Positions 44,396-59,162 are shown, numbered from the stretch's first letter. The stretch: DNA of 64,000 nucleotides from Cristatella mucedo (GCA_009760855.2 WPIO01000015.1:2835001-2899000); one strand, 5' to 3'. Numbers and translations are program-made. The notes: generated from the letters alone by a model not told the origin.

Positions 44396-47288
44396 GTTGT
44401 ACCTACAAACGTAGACAAGGGTAAGGAGGCACAAGTTAGCACTGCTTTGCACTTGAGTTTTTGGTGCATTTAGCATTCTCTCCGGAGCGTAACAAGGAGC
44501 CGTGGAAGCTCATAAACGGCTGCCGAAAAACGAATGCATCTGGGCACGGACATACCCACCGAAGGCCCAACGAGCCATGGCCTACTTAAAACCGTCTAGA
44601 AGGGCATATCTGGGGGCTTGTTTCTCGAGAATTTCCTTATGGCCAACCTCCACAGTCATCAAGCTTCGTCGGACATTAATCGTTTCGCGATGTGAAGCTC
44701 CACGGGTACCATGAAGAAATACGGAGCACGATTGCTTGGGCACTTCTCTTCACAAATTTTAATTATGTGACAATACAGATATGTTCAGGTCTTCTGCCCG
44801 TAATAACGTACCACATACAGTGTACTTACTTGTCGGCGGCTTAATGTGGTTTGCGACTTTATACATAGTAAACGCAAGCTATAGATATGTAGCCCTTGCC
44901 CGTTTGTAAACTCATGTCTCATCCTTCTTACCCTGCTCTCTTGCCGTGGTGCCGGCGGTTTGCGATATGGCTGGTAGGCTACCTGATAAAAGCTGAACTA
45001 GGTCAGCATGAGAATCCCGACATACGATCAGGAGTAGGCGACTGGCGTCAGGGGACCGAGATGTTGCTGTGTCATTCTCTGGCAGCTCAACGCTTCGTTG
45101 CATCGTCGACCGTGCTTGAAAGTCTCTCAAGTGTAGTAGTTGAATATCATGAAGCAGCTGGGAGCCAATAAAAGGCGAGTTGCCAATTAGTAATGACCGA
45201 ACCCAGTCACGTGCTCCAAGTCGCAGCTCTTGTCGCGATTCCAGGCTGCCTTTAGATGGCCTCGTCGATGCCACAGCTGATAATGCGACCTAATGTAAGG
45301 TCTTGCAGACTTCAAAGCCTAGCACAGACTTATACAGCTCTCGGTGCCGTTTGGCAGCAACCCCGTGCTTCCACATCACCGTCAGCACCCCAACTCTTGT
45401 AGGTAACTAGTCATAAGATATGCACAAAGTCATTGCTGTCTGTAAATGGCTTATTGTCCTAGCTAGATCTCATAGCTACTTCGTAGATTAGGCACACTAA
45501 ACACAACAACGTTACTAGTGGGTGATTCGGTGACAGCAAGCCTGTCGAGAACTGCATGGGCTGAGCAGTTGCCCACATCATAAGACTGCTGCAGTTTACA
45601 GTTACTCACATCCGCTTCTGTCGGTTGAGTTGGACATATGTTTAAAAATTTTCGCTCAATGTTCGGAGAGCCAAGCTTTCGCAATGTTGCTCTTCGGCAC
45701 TGGCTTCAAAGACGTGAGGCAGTTTAGTAACGCTCTGTGAGATGAGGTAGTTGAAATAAACCTACATATCGGGTGTGAGGAGGTAGCATGAGTGAGCTTC
45801 ATGTAGCTGGGTAAAGAAAGCTGGAAACCCGTAGCGAATCAAAATACCTGCATCCATACTCTTACTATGTATGCTGGCTGGCGAGGCCGTTAAGTATGGT
45901 GGGTCTTAAGGTCCGTGTCAGTGTACCTCTCAGGAGCTCTGCCAGCGACCAGATCAAATTAAATCGTGATATAAAAGCAATACTACGATTGTTGTTTTAC
46001 AGGAAGCCACCATAGTAACTGCAGAGAAGGCAAAACGAAGGCTAATTACTGGAAATCGGTAACCCGGTTGCCTAGCAACGTAATAGCGTTTGCAGCAGCA
46101 GCCCAAGAGTCTTCACATGAGTGGAGTAATCAATCTTGACACGGTCTTTACGGAAATTAAAAAACTCAGCTAGTCAATGCCAAAGTGAAGAATTTCTAAG
46201 CTTTACTGATGCCGTGGACGTGAAAAGGCTGCACAAGTCTGTTTAAAATTGACTCAGAATTGAGGTGGCAGCCCAAGACGGTGCGCCAGACGCTGAACAT
46301 TCTCAGATGGTTTGACCGCAGAATTCCCAATTCCTGTGGTGATTTGTCTAGATGAGCTGTCATATTATGGTGTGTAACGTACAGGATTTCTGTCTCGTCA
46401 AGGTTGAAGAGAAGTTGCAGACATTGCTTGCCCACACCCTCCACGGCCATATCGAATGCAACTCCTGCGTCGGTAGCCACTGACAGCAAGCAGCGAGCTA
46501 ACAAGCAAGCAACTGCCGAATGCGCTAGCTCGGCGGCCAAAGCAGGCATCCAGAACGAAAAACATGCAAAAGATAATCACCATCGTTGCAAGCTAGCAAC
46601 GCGTAACAGTTGGCACGAGAAAATGCGGCCAGTGCCGTTTGCCATGACAGCCCAGCTAGGTGTGGGCGGCAGCTTACTTGGCGAACACGCTGATGCATTG
46701 ACACGCGCGTCGAGACGGCAGACAGCTGGCTGGCAAGGTGGCCGGTGGCACGCGAGGGAGCCTGCACAGGTCGCTATCACGCTGGCATATCGGCCACAAA
46801 GCGGCGACCATTGCGGGCCTGTCCACAGCCGGATTGGCACTCGGCAAGGCCGCCGGAAGCAACGTGCAAAGCAGACCAAAGGGAAACCATTGCAATCGGT
46901 CTGCCACACTAAGATGCACTTCAAACTTGTCGCATAGCACGGCTCCACCGTGCACGAAAAAATGCGCCCCTGCCACTCAAGGCCAGAGCGCACACTCGCC
47001 GATCTTGTCCACAGTCGAGATGAGGCCTTGCGCTCCACTTGTATGTGCTCCACTAGTAGCACCATGCAACGCATCGCACCGAAGCCCAGCCCGCAAGCTG
47101 CACGAAGAGCTGGGAGCTCCCAATACCAACATCGAGCCGCAACGTGAGAGGCGCCGCGTGATGCAAACGAAGGCCTGGGTCAAAAGGCAGCGCTAGGGGT
47201 AGAGGGAGGTCACGCCAGAGATGGGATGGGGAGAGCTCTCCCCTTGCCAACTGCAAAAACGAGCTCGGTCTGGGCTGGCAGGGAAGTG
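44396..47288. other. Intergenic stretch 3' of TBC1D22
   Basis: No recognised gene. A - strand segment near 45150-45250 faintly resembles PIF/Harbinger transposase. Overlapping open frames at 46400-47070 on both strands show no family pattern. Confidence 0.4.
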
Positions 47289-47438
47289 TCACGTGCCAGC
47301 TGCAGAAGCATGCTGCTTCAGGTGCTGCGGAGCGTGAGCAAACATGCATTTGAGCTGGTATGCCTTGGCCAACAGCTCGCACACTTCGCCGTCGCCCCAA
47401 CGGCTGGTCGGCAAGTTTTGTAACGTGGTCATGACGTG
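47289..47438 (-). CDS. TBC1D22: TBC1D22 terminal exon
   Basis: 150 bp (49 codons plus TGA) after a TTTTTTTCTAG acceptor, phase 0. It encodes HVMTTLQNLPTSRWGDGEVC, then ELLAKAYQLKCMFAHAPQHL and KQHASAAGT. QNLPT.xWGD and LLAxAYxLK match the family's C-terminus. Confidence 0.9.
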   Translation of the reverse strand, partial: HVMTTLQNLPTSRWGDGEVCELLAKAYQLKCMFAHAPQHLKQHASAAGT

Positions 47439-50400
47439 CTAGAAAAAAAGACAAAAAAAAACGATTCAAAGATGCCGACGCCAGTCCAGCCAGGCACATC
47501 GATCCGTCCATGCCTTGCATGCACCGACGAAAGGCACAAGAAGTCGCAACAGTAGTCAACATGGCCGGTCTAGCGGCTTGATTTAGTTAGCATTACGCAA
47601 GCCCTGCGGCTATACCGCAATAAGTAAAGATGGGAAAACTCGAGGCAGGGTTCACTAAATATGTTGGTGAGAACGGGCGTAATCATCATGTCAGTAGCAA
47701 CGTCTGCACAGGGCGGCAGCAGCAGGCTTGCGCCGGGGTTGGTTGACTCATAAGCAGTCCCTGTCGAACCACTTCTGCCTGGCTTCAAAGGAGCCTTTTC
47801 AACTCGTAAAGAGCATGAGCACATGGTAGAAATGAACTAAAGAGACCAATAATTGTATCTAGATGCCTTCAAGCAAAGACTGTGCTGCTGCAAGCGGTGC
47901 AAAGTGATGGCCAGAGTGAGGAAAGCATGCTACGGGGAATGCAAAACATTTCTGATAGAAACACCGAGCCACACAAGGGGGGGGGGGAGATCTTGCATGC
48001 ACAATAAACATTTTTATCCATTTCTGGTAGGCGATTAATGCATAGGCAAATTTACAAGACGATCTTTGTTGTAAATCGTTCTGAATTATTTGCTTGATAA
48101 TGCTGAGCGGTCTCACCCCCCATTGAGTGGACTTACTCCCAGCATATTAACTGTGTGGCTGATAAGGTTTTCAGAATCTAATTGTTTACCTCGTACAAAC
48201 CTCAAATCCTTTGGAGACCGCGCCTTTAGTTCGTACGCACCCAAAGCCTGGAACTCACTCCCAACTTGGGTCACGACATTTCCTGACTTGATCACATTTA
48301 AGTAGAAACTAACGCATCTATTTGTCACAATATTTAGTGGGCCCCTGTAATTTGTCCTTTACGTGCTGATGCGTGCTGACGCTGTGCATGCTGCCACTAG
48401 CCATACTTGCATGCTGACCCTGTGCATGTCACCCCTAGCCATGATATTCTTGCTGTTTATTGAGCATGCTACCATTAACCATTTCGACTGTACTTCCTTT
48501 GCAGCAAATGTAAAGTGCCTACCAATATATTGAGTTCTCCGAGGGTGCTATATCAAATGTATTATTATTATAATGCTTCTGCCTTTTGACACGTGCACAC
48601 ATACACGCACACATAAGTTATTGCTTTACGAATTGACACGCTTCCTTTGCAGCAGGTGCACAGAGCCTTGAAAAAGATAGAGCCAGCAACATCGTGCCAG
48701 GACAGTGAGCGCACAGCCCGGTGCAGATAAATCTCCACGTCCCACTTATCAGAAGGTTGGCATCGTCAGGCCATGGTTTTAGAACTATCAACTTACACAG
48801 AGATCCGTATCACTCACCGATGTTGTTAGCAGCGAAGCATACAGACTTGCCCAAGCGAGCAGTTGGGTGTGGGTGGGGGGTGCGAGGAATTGCACAGTAA
48901 ACAAGCTTGGGAGCTCGAACTCCGGGCTACCTTGCTTAGAGAGGCACACAACGGCTCCTAACAGCATGCAAGCATGCAATCCAAAGGTCGGCTCAGCGCC
49001 TGCGCGCAGAAGCAGCAGATCACACGATGGGTAGTGCCCATACCTGAAAATCAGCAACTTTCATGAGCGGCGTCGAAAACAATGTCAAGAAAGCAGCACA
49101 GACATAGAGGTGAAATGTTGCAAAGCCATCAGGCTCCGACTGAAAAAAGCCAAATACACGGCCACGATTAAACGATGAGGTGGCTCCAGCCTGCAGCAGC
49201 GAACAGCAAAGGCAGTAGAGCACACAAGTGCAGTGTCCCACTGTCTTTGAGCTCGAAAAATGGCCTCAATGATTCTCATACCTGATATGTATCCCACAGC
49301 CGCACGGCACAGCGAAGCGGCATTTCGCGCATCAGCAAGTTATTCATCCACCGAAACGAAAACTGCAAGAACTCGATGCCGTTAGCCTCCAGATGTCTGT
49401 AGAGCGGATCTGCAAAAAACCGGCGCCGGGAAATGGCGAAGAAATGGAATTGGGGAATGGAGAATGGGGCATTCCCGGATGTGAAACGGCTCAGCAAAAG
49501 CTGAAAAACTGCCGCCTATACTGCATCAACTATAAAGCAGGCAGTAGCGGAGCATGCAGCAGCCGGCCGGCGAGCGACTGCTCACTGTCGATGCGCTTGA
49601 CGAGATCTTTCAGCTGGTTGATCTTCTTCTGGATGCCCAGCTGCGCAAAGGTGTAGTTGTCTTGAATGCTGTCCAGCAGCTTTGACAGGCACCAGAAGCT
49701 GTCCGCTTCGATCATGCTCAGCTGCTCTGCCGACAGTGACGACACGTCGGCGTCCGGGCTTTCTACATCTGCAAGCAGAGAGTAAGGCCGAAAGTCTATA
49801 ACTAGCTTCAGGTTTCAGCCACGAATTGACCTTGCATCGTCAGCTGAAGATGCATCCGTTCTGCTCAGCTCATCCTCGCGCCCCACCCGACTTGGTCTTT
49901 TTTCCTGTGTGCTTTTCGTGTTTACTCATGCCTGTCTCAGTGCATGCTACTAACAAGGAGTTCTACTAACAAGCGGCCCGAGCGAATTCTTGTGCACTTT
50001 TGCTTGCTTGTCTACGCATAATACATTGCTTGTCATTAAACCTTGGAGCTTCTCAAAGAGCAAGCGGTAAAGCGCATGGACATATACTTGGTTCTCTTAG
50101 AGCGCTGCACAAAAGAATTATTACTTTAACATTATTACAATTATTATTGCCTCTGTGACTGCACTACCGCTTCAGTCATGCTTCCCCTTTGGCTTTGATG
50201 CATATGCATGCGCTCACGGCCACTAACTGCACACTGAAAGCTGCTGGGGTGTAAGTGACTAACGATCTCGCATAGCACCAGAAACTCTCGTGTACATCAT
50301 CGCTAGGTATGGCATCAAGAAAAGCCGTCGAACTTATGTTGCATTGCATCGAAGCAGCAGCCTTCCACAAGATATACACAAAAAGTTGAGTTGCAGGTAA

Positions 50401-52025
50401 ATCAATCAAACGGCAAACGCAGAATGGCTCACAAGCTTAAGCTCAGTGCATGTCACAGCCAGTCACATCAGGCAGTGTTCGGTGTCCAAGAAAACTGACC
50501 TTGCCAGCCTATCATGCATAACCAAAAGAAAACGAACGCAAGTCCCAAGTAATGCAATGCACCTCCGCCTGTAACTCCACAAAGCCACACGGACTAGGTG
50601 GGTGCTTTCTATACGCACTCAAAGCCTAAGTGGCCGTCAGTGTGGACACGGTAGCGATCAGGCTCCGTCTCGTGCAACAAAGATGACGAGAGAAGAACAG
50701 CTAGAGTCATACGCACAGTGTCACGTGCACGATGTCAAAGGTCTATGCAATAACTCTTCTCATGCCAGACTCTCTGTTTTTGTCTACACACCAGGGGTGC
50801 CACACTCCACTTAGCAAGTGGCTTCCCAGCGACACGAGGCAGAAGTAGCTGTGCAAACAGTCCTGTCTGCATTTCGAATACCCAGTTGCTTGAGAACGAC
50901 TAGTCTGGGATGCTTAAAAGAGGAAGACAAGCTCGTGCAAGATTTACCACATGGAAAGCTGCAGCAGGACCAGTGAGGCTTTTATGTGCCGATGTGAGCA
51001 CCGGCGGTTCCTGATACTAATGCAAACCGCGGGTATGCCAAAAATGCCATTCTTTGCCAAGGAAAGGTTGATGTCAAGAGCGGCAACCGGAGGTATGTGA
51101 AATTGCGCAAGCAGCAGCAAGGCAGACTGTGAGGGCATACTGTAATGGACAAAAGGAGCTACTGCTAGCTGATTCATCAGCCTGTTTTGTATAGAAGAGC
51201 CTTTACGGCTATCATCACCACTTGCAGTGGCAATAAAGGATCGTCCACCGCAGGATTCGAAGCCACGACCCTGGGACCGAGGTCGTGAAAAGCAACCACC
51301 TTACCTAGTGTGCCATCACGGCTCGGCAACCAAGTCAGGACTACGGCCCCGCGATAGTTTGCCACTGCTGCGACCTGGTTTCCTGCCGGCATAGCCCATG
51401 GCAAAATTGAGCAGCAAAAAAGAACTTACTTGTGTCAGTATACTCCGACAGGAACACGACAAAAAATGGAGTGACGAGATCATTGATTCCTTGCACGTAT
51501 CCACTTGCTGGACGCCGAATCGCCCAAATGAAAAGTATGCGTTCGAATATCTGCAACGACAAGAGTGCAGAGTGCAGAAGGCCACACCCATGGAAGCTTC
51601 CAGTTGCAACCAGCAATTTGAGAACCGGAAGCCCCAGCCACACCGAACAATGATGCTGCACCGAACGACGAGGGATGGAGCCGGTGGCTAAACAGCACAG
51701 GCACGGAACCCAGCATGCAAGGCTAGCAATTTTCAGTTCTGGCATCACTTAATCCACGCAACATCTCAAGGCTTGCCTCACGAACTAACTAATATCTTGC
51801 TTTGGCGTACAACAGCATGACTAAATCCGATGGATAAAAACTTCCCTGTTTTAGGGTCAGATGCAGAATGATTGAAAATAATACTGGGCGCTGATCAAGC
51901 TGGCAGACCTATCAAATGCAGGGAATACCGCAGTACCCACAGGGCAAATCGTCGGGGAGAGAGAGAGGGAAAAAGAGAGAGAGAGGGAGAGAGAGAGAGA
52001 GAAAGAGAGAGAAAGAGAGCAAGGA

Positions 52026-52093
<68 letters not shown>

Positions 52094-55000
52094 CAGAAAG
52101 AGAGTAAATAGAGGGAGGGAGAGAGAGAGAGAGAGGGGGGGAGAACGAGAGAGGGGAGAGAGAGAGAGAGAGAAGAGGGAGAGAGAGAGAGAGAAAGAGA
52201 GCAAAGAGAGGGAGGGAGAGAGAGAGAGAGAAAGAGAGAGAAAGAGAGCAAAGAGAGGGATGGAGAGAGAGAGAGGGGGAGAACGAGAGAGAGGGGGGAG
52301 AACGAGAGAGAGGGGGGAGAACGAGAGAGGGGAGAGAGAAAGAGAGAAAGAGGGGAGAGGAGAAAGAAGAAGCAGTTAATTTACAGTAAATCCACATCTG
52401 GAGCAATATGAAACAAATGGCATTACACCTTGGTGTAGGGGTAAGTTACATTACACTTCATGATCATGATCGGTAGAGTGGGTTTTGTTTGTTTGGTTTC
52501 GTGGATCCTGCAAAAGGCAATTGATTCTTCACTTTCCACAGCAAGTGGTAGTGATAGCCACTACAGGTCTTCTGCCATTATATGAATGAGGCTATTGAAT
52601 CAGCTAACCTTTATTTCTTTGTTGATAAACATGGGAGTCGGCGCACATGAGCTCAGCGTACTTGCATCATGGTACACACCGGCAGAAAACCCATTGTTTA
52701 CGGACAGCAAAGGATATTTTATAAAAACAAAAACAAAAAACGAATGACACCTTATTTCCCTCCCGAATTTGCAGCTTCACAGCTACCTGCACAGAAAAAC
52801 AACGTGAAATTAAGTATGAAACTTCAGACCCACAAGTTTAGCACGAGTATCAATGACTAGAATGGCAATTTTTTGTATGTACAGGTTTGTATGTATGTCC
52901 AGCTTTAACTCGACAAAGCCACGGCGAGAGAGTGAGGGCTATGCTGGCGAGTTTTTCCATAGCGCACTCAAAGCCTCAGCGCATTTCGGCTAAGCATCAT
53001 CTTGCAACCAGCAGACTTCACCTCACGAAACAAAGAGAAGCATAGCTGAGTCTGGAGGACAACAGAAGAACCAAGTAGCATGAAAGTATAAGTGTAGGGC
53101 GGCTGGAAAAGATGTGTCAGAGTTGGCAGCAGCACAGACGATGTTGTTGAATCAGATTTGAGAGAGTGAGTTCCACAGTCTAGGACCTCCAGAACAAGCT
53201 TCTGTCACCTACGTTCTAGGAGTGAAAGAATGGAACAGCTAATTTATTGTCCCTACAGGACCCGTGAATATGTAGAGGCTGAAACTGGTTCAGCAGTTCA
53301 ATACGTTTGACTATTGAATCAGCAGGCAAAGTTCAGGGCCAGCAAGTCCTAATAAGGCAAGGTTTTAAACACTAACCGTACATTATGTAAGTTGATGTAG
53401 TCCAATAATCACAATTGTTAATAATAATAGTAATAATAATAATACATTTGTATAGAACCCTCAAAGAACTGAATCTCTTTCTAGGCACTTTACAGATGCT
53501 GTATAAAAAGCATGACCAAATGATTGGTGGTAAAATCCGAAAGCAACAGGCATAGTGTAAGCAGGCATATGCACACTAAGGACGAACCATAAAGACCCAC
53601 TACATGCCATATTACACAGGTACGTTTAAAGCTCCCTTTTATATGTTGCCATATCAGGCGACCTTGCGACGTGCGTTGGAAGTGAGTTCCAGGCCTTGGG
53701 AGCATACGAACTAAAGGCACGGGTCTGTAAAGGTTTTGAGGTTTGCATGAGCTATGGCTGTATGATTCTAGTCAGAGCAGCGGATTGTACGATTCTTGGC
53801 CTGGTGGGTGACTAGTTCCAATAGGTAGGCTGGAGCCAGAGAATGGAAGGACCTAAAAGTAGTTCCACTTAGACTAGGTTGAATGCATAGAAAAAGCAGC
53901 AAGTTCCCGTGGAAGGCACAAACTTCCACCAGCCGGGATCGGAACGAACAATGGCCCGACAGTGCAAAAAACAAAGCATGCATGTAATATAAGGGCTGCC
54001 GAAGGAGTACAACGAGGGAGGGGAGGGCTAGATCCCTCGATGCCGGCAGCCGTCTAGTGTGTGTAGACTGGGCTCGGCCGGCGTAGCTTGAAATAAAGGT
54101 TTTGGTGTTGAAGCCAGCAGATTTGTTGCTCGGTCGTGCTACCCAGTCCAACGACAGGTCGTGCGGAGGGCTGTCACAGACCCCCAACCATAAAATTGTA
54201 TGCAAAATGTGGAAATGCATGTTTTCCGATGGTCTTAGGTGACCCCAGTGAAAGGGTCGTTCGACCTCCAAAGGGACCACGACCCACAGGTTGAGAAACG
54301 CTGGTCTAAAGGCTTTCTCAGCGATTGTGCAAAAGCATTCTAATTGGTTGTGTCGTCATTAAACCTACTATTCAACCAACAGTCAAAAAGGACGGTGGCA
54401 ACAGACCGACGGCAAAGCTGCTGCCACACGAATTATATAGAGGGCAATTCGAAGAACCACCGACTGTCAAACATGGTAACAGAAAAAGGCAGATCGGTGA
54501 AACGAAAAGACGACACGAGCACGAATCGAACCGAGGTTCACTTGGCAGAACGACAGAGGAAGAGGCAAAGAGTCATGCATTTTTCAGGTACAAAAACCTC
54601 ACGCGACACGAAGGTTTTCCGAAAAGATTTTTAATGCAATGAAATTTGCTCCCTTTGTCCAGACCTGTCCTGCTAGGGCCACCGTGCCCTAACCGTGCAC
54701 GAAACTCGATCAAATTCGAGACTGCCCAGTATCCTAAGATACTGCTTGCCAGCAATGCTCGAGCGATTGGCAGACCAGTCTACTTCACTACATACACCAT
54801 GCCGTCACAGTCGGCATCCAGACTTTCAGGCCTCACTGCAGAGTAAGCCATTCCATAGCTGCAACTAGAGCACACAGGCTGGCCGCAGAGCCAGCAGGTC
54901 TACTTGTACGACTCTAGCAGGCCTTCAAAGCTGGGCACTGATGAGCTGACAGCTAAGTCTCAAGAGCTCGATCCTAGGTTAATGCACCGTCGAGAAACCC

Positions 55001-58000
55001 TCTGATGATGCTCTCTGTCACGTATATCGGCTATAGACCCTTCAGCTTGTCCCCCCAAAGAGGGCATAAGCATTAGAATTCCAGTATTCTTATTTATGCA
55101 GCCCCTTGCCAAATGTATCGTGCAGCCAACATTATTCAAATTTTACCTAAAAAAATTCAATAACCCGAACTTGCATTTAAGCAAAAGAAAGTGGAATCGA
55201 TCACGGGGAGCTTGCCTCGGCATGCCAAAGTCTATGAGCCATCGTTCTCTATAGCACGGCATCAGTAATTCATTTTTTGTAAGACTCGTGTCTGTCGGAC
55301 AGCTTCGATGGCATAGATCATTCATCTCGTCTCGCCAGACCATCGCTGGCATAGCTCTTCAGTGGTTTAGAACTGATCTCAGTGTTGGATCTCAGACCAA
55401 AGATAATGTCAACTGCCACCAACCATCCAGGGGAGCGATGTGTTAGCACAGTCTACTACCATCTACTACAAATCAGCTGCACGGTGAGTTTCTCGAGAGC
55501 ACTGACCTAGTCATGCACAAGTACATGGAGTCCAGTTAGGTGACAGTGCATGTGAGTGCCTTGAAAATGCAGTATAAAAATTCTAAAAACGCTGCTTCGC
55601 CCCATTCCATCGCAATTTGAGCTTCCTGCAACCGAATTTTTATGTATCGCAGGACCTGCCACTCAAGCCGTAGTAATCCATTTGCGTTGGTACACAGTTT
55701 ATTTTACCTCTTTCTAGAGAACGCACGTGCTGAAATACCATGAAATTTGAGAGAAAAAAAAATTTTTCGACACAGTTCTCTGCAATTTGCAATCGTTAAG
55801 TGAAAGTTTCACACAGCCGATTGTAGTAGAAAAGCATATGGTATATCTCGGTAATGGGTCAATGCAGTCATGTGATTTGCCTGTGACCTATGAGTGACCC
55901 ATGGGAACTGCTCTAGGCCCCTTTCGTTTCAATAGCTATGCTTTCCCTTTTGCCGATGCCATCGTCAGGCACAATTTTAGCATTCATTTCTATGCTGACA
56001 CTCAGCTCTATTCCCGCTTTGATCGTTCCCTGCATTCCAGTACCTTAAAACTCTCTCAATTTCCTTATTTCGGATTGAGATGACAGCCTACTAAAACTGG
56101 CTTCACTGGGTCAAGAAAACTCCCACTCCAAACTTTTTCTAGTTTTGGAAGAGGCCCTGGCAAAGCCACAAGTGTCAATACGATTCATTGGAAGCATTTG
56201 GAGCACGGAGGCATTTATTGAAGAGTCCCCAAATGCAAGCAGTTAATAAACTTAAGACGAAAATGCAATGAGCACGTCAACATTCCCATTTTATAGCTGA
56301 TAACATAAACCGAATTGAAGGGCCGCCGGTGAAGTTCCTCAATTATAATGACAAGAACTCGATCAAGTCATAATCTGGGGTTAGGCAAGGGTCAGTGGGG
56401 GCTCGGCTTAAAGGTCCTGCAACTCACTGTTATGCCCCTTCATTCTCTTGCTCCGACTTACCTATTCGAACTAATTAACCACGAGACCTTCCCTCGAAGC
56501 ACCACACGGTCCCCTGACTAACTCTGATCGTGTAGCTGTGCCACCAACTAGCCAAAATCCTAGAGAGACGATGTCATCACCTCATAATGTGCATCTCATA
56601 GCCTCTGCTTCGAGCAAGTGAATTGTCCTTGTGTGTTACAAAACTGTGCAAGTCGTGTCTGAGGCATAAGCGATATGCTTTGTGCACCCTAGTGAACTTG
56701 TCTTTTGTTTTCTGAGTGCTTCGGATGTTACCTAGGTGTGACTCTAACAACGGATTGTAAAAACCACTGGTAGTGAGTGTCTTCTTGTGAGCTTTTGCAT
56801 GCTTGTCTGCACATGGCACTTAGGTGCTTCTGCATGGTTGCCCAAGCACAATAACTTGTTTATCATTACCTCTTGTTTATTATTTATCAAGCAGCAAGTT
56901 TTAAAGAGCCTGAATAGAGGTTCTGTTCTCGTGGGTTAGAATGCAATAGACATTATTGTTATTATTCTGATTATTATTATTATTCGTATTTGCCCAAGCC
57001 CAGAACTCTCTTCAGATTAATATCATGAGATCCTCGGATTTGCTTACATCAATGCGCTTATGAGCGATACAGTGGTGCATTTGATCACAAACCGGTTGAA
57101 ATGTTTGCTTTTTGGCCTATGCGAAGTGCCTAGACAGAGATTGAGCTCTCAAAGAGCACCATAAAATGCTATATTATTATCATATTGTTATTAGTGCTAT
57201 TATATATTATACTATCATATTGTTATTAGAATTATATTAGAGTGCCGTAAACAACGTGGATGCCTGATGGCTATTTTACAGCTCGGCAGCTGCCCATTTG
57301 ACCTATGCAACTGCCATTCGACCCGACCCATTTGACTAGCATCTGCACAAGGCAAGTCATCCTGATCGCTTCTCCCAACAGCAGCACCCTGTTGGCCCCG
57401 ATGGCTTACTGGTACAACACAATACGTTGCTCATAGCACGAGCATGCACGCCCACACACATGGAGCACTAAAGATGAGCTATGGCTATGCACGCAGAGCA
57501 GTCGCACCACACGACAATTGCATCGGCCAAGCTGTTGGTGCGCTCACCTGCTGTACGGTTCTGTTCTGAAAGAGTGCAATCAAGGGGTTCATGCGGGGCA
57601 CGTCAATTTGTATCTGCAAAATTGAGAGGGAGAGAGCACACGTGTGAGCCAAGCCACCACACGTTTTCCCAACGACAAAAAGTAGACGGGGGAAGGGTAC
57701 CAGGCAGGATGGTGGAAACGAGGGCACGACAGCAGACGACGGAACATCGAGCCACGGCAAGTTAAAATGCTACAGAATCCGGCTGGGCTAGACGGCTAGC
57801 GGTCGGCCTATTATGTGTAACCTCTTGTGCAACCAAATACAGCCGCACTGTGGTGACACAAGACCAATCAACAGCAAACAAGCACTCACAACTTACAGAA
57901 ACAGTGGCAGGCGGTTGAACACACACACTAACGCAAACACGTGTACACACAGTACAAATAACTTGAACAAAAGACTAAGGCGATAGGAATTGCTCAACAA

Positions 58001-59162
58001 GAGCAAAACACAAGGAAGTTGGCAGGTGCACGAGACTATGAATGACCTGTTCGTGGGAGCAAAAGCAAAAGAACAAAACTGCTTGCTCCGTAAGGCCAAA
58101 TAACAGCTCATTTCACGGATTTGTACAATGCGATAATTTTCTTGAGCCATTCAAAAGACAACCATGCTGGAAATGCAATGCAGTTTTGATGATTGACATA
58201 TGTAGTTTGATGATTTGCATATGCAGTTTTGATGATTGACCGAAATGGGGTTTAAGCCATGTTTAGCACCGAATCGATTTCAAGAGATATATATATATTT
58301 ATATTTATATATAATTCAAGATCTTTGACTAGGCTAACAGGGTCACTACACTCACTAGCACCAGACTAGCTATCCGACTTCCTTTCTCCTCCAGTTTGCT
58401 TTTGCACACCTGTTCCTCAGAATCACGTCTCTTGCTAATCCTTTGCACCAGATTAAAATTTCTTGGTGACCTTTGGTGGTTCGTATGCCTCGAAATATGC
58501 AACTCGCATCCGGGTAAGGTCACTACCTGCGATGGCCTTATATCTTTTAAGTCTCATCTCAATAAGCATCTGATCCGGTCAGCTTCCCTTAGCCACAGTA
58601 GACTTGTCCTTTTTTGTATTCTGAGCTATGCACTCGGAGTTGCTCTGCATTCGTAACTATGCGTGATTCAGGGCATTTTATTAACCCTAGATCATACTAA
58701 CCGGTGGCCATGAGTTTATTCACGTTTGCTTTTGCATGCATGATACCGTGCATCTTTTTAGCCTGATGGGTATTCATTCTATTGCAGCTCGTTGTAAAGT
58801 GTGTGGATAGAGACCAAGATCTATTCGGGCGGTATACAGACGACATATTATTGTTATTATTAGTAGCATCAAAGCAATTGTTACATCCAACAATAATTAT
58901 TGCTGTCTTTGTTGCTTTCGCAAGTTTTCATATAAATATTTCCACCAGTTCTCGTTATGCGACTGATTGTTTAGTGTACTAGGGATTTATCCCGTGTTTG
59001 AGGAGACAATTCCAGCCTCGACTATTCAGTTGTAAGTAAAGAAAGCACAGCCGTTGCTGGCCATGTGACAACAGTTCAATGGTAGTGAGTGTGGCCTGTG
59101 CTAGCCCACAAGCGCACGCCTATGACGGACAGGCAGATGAGAGAGAGAGAGAGACAGAGAGG

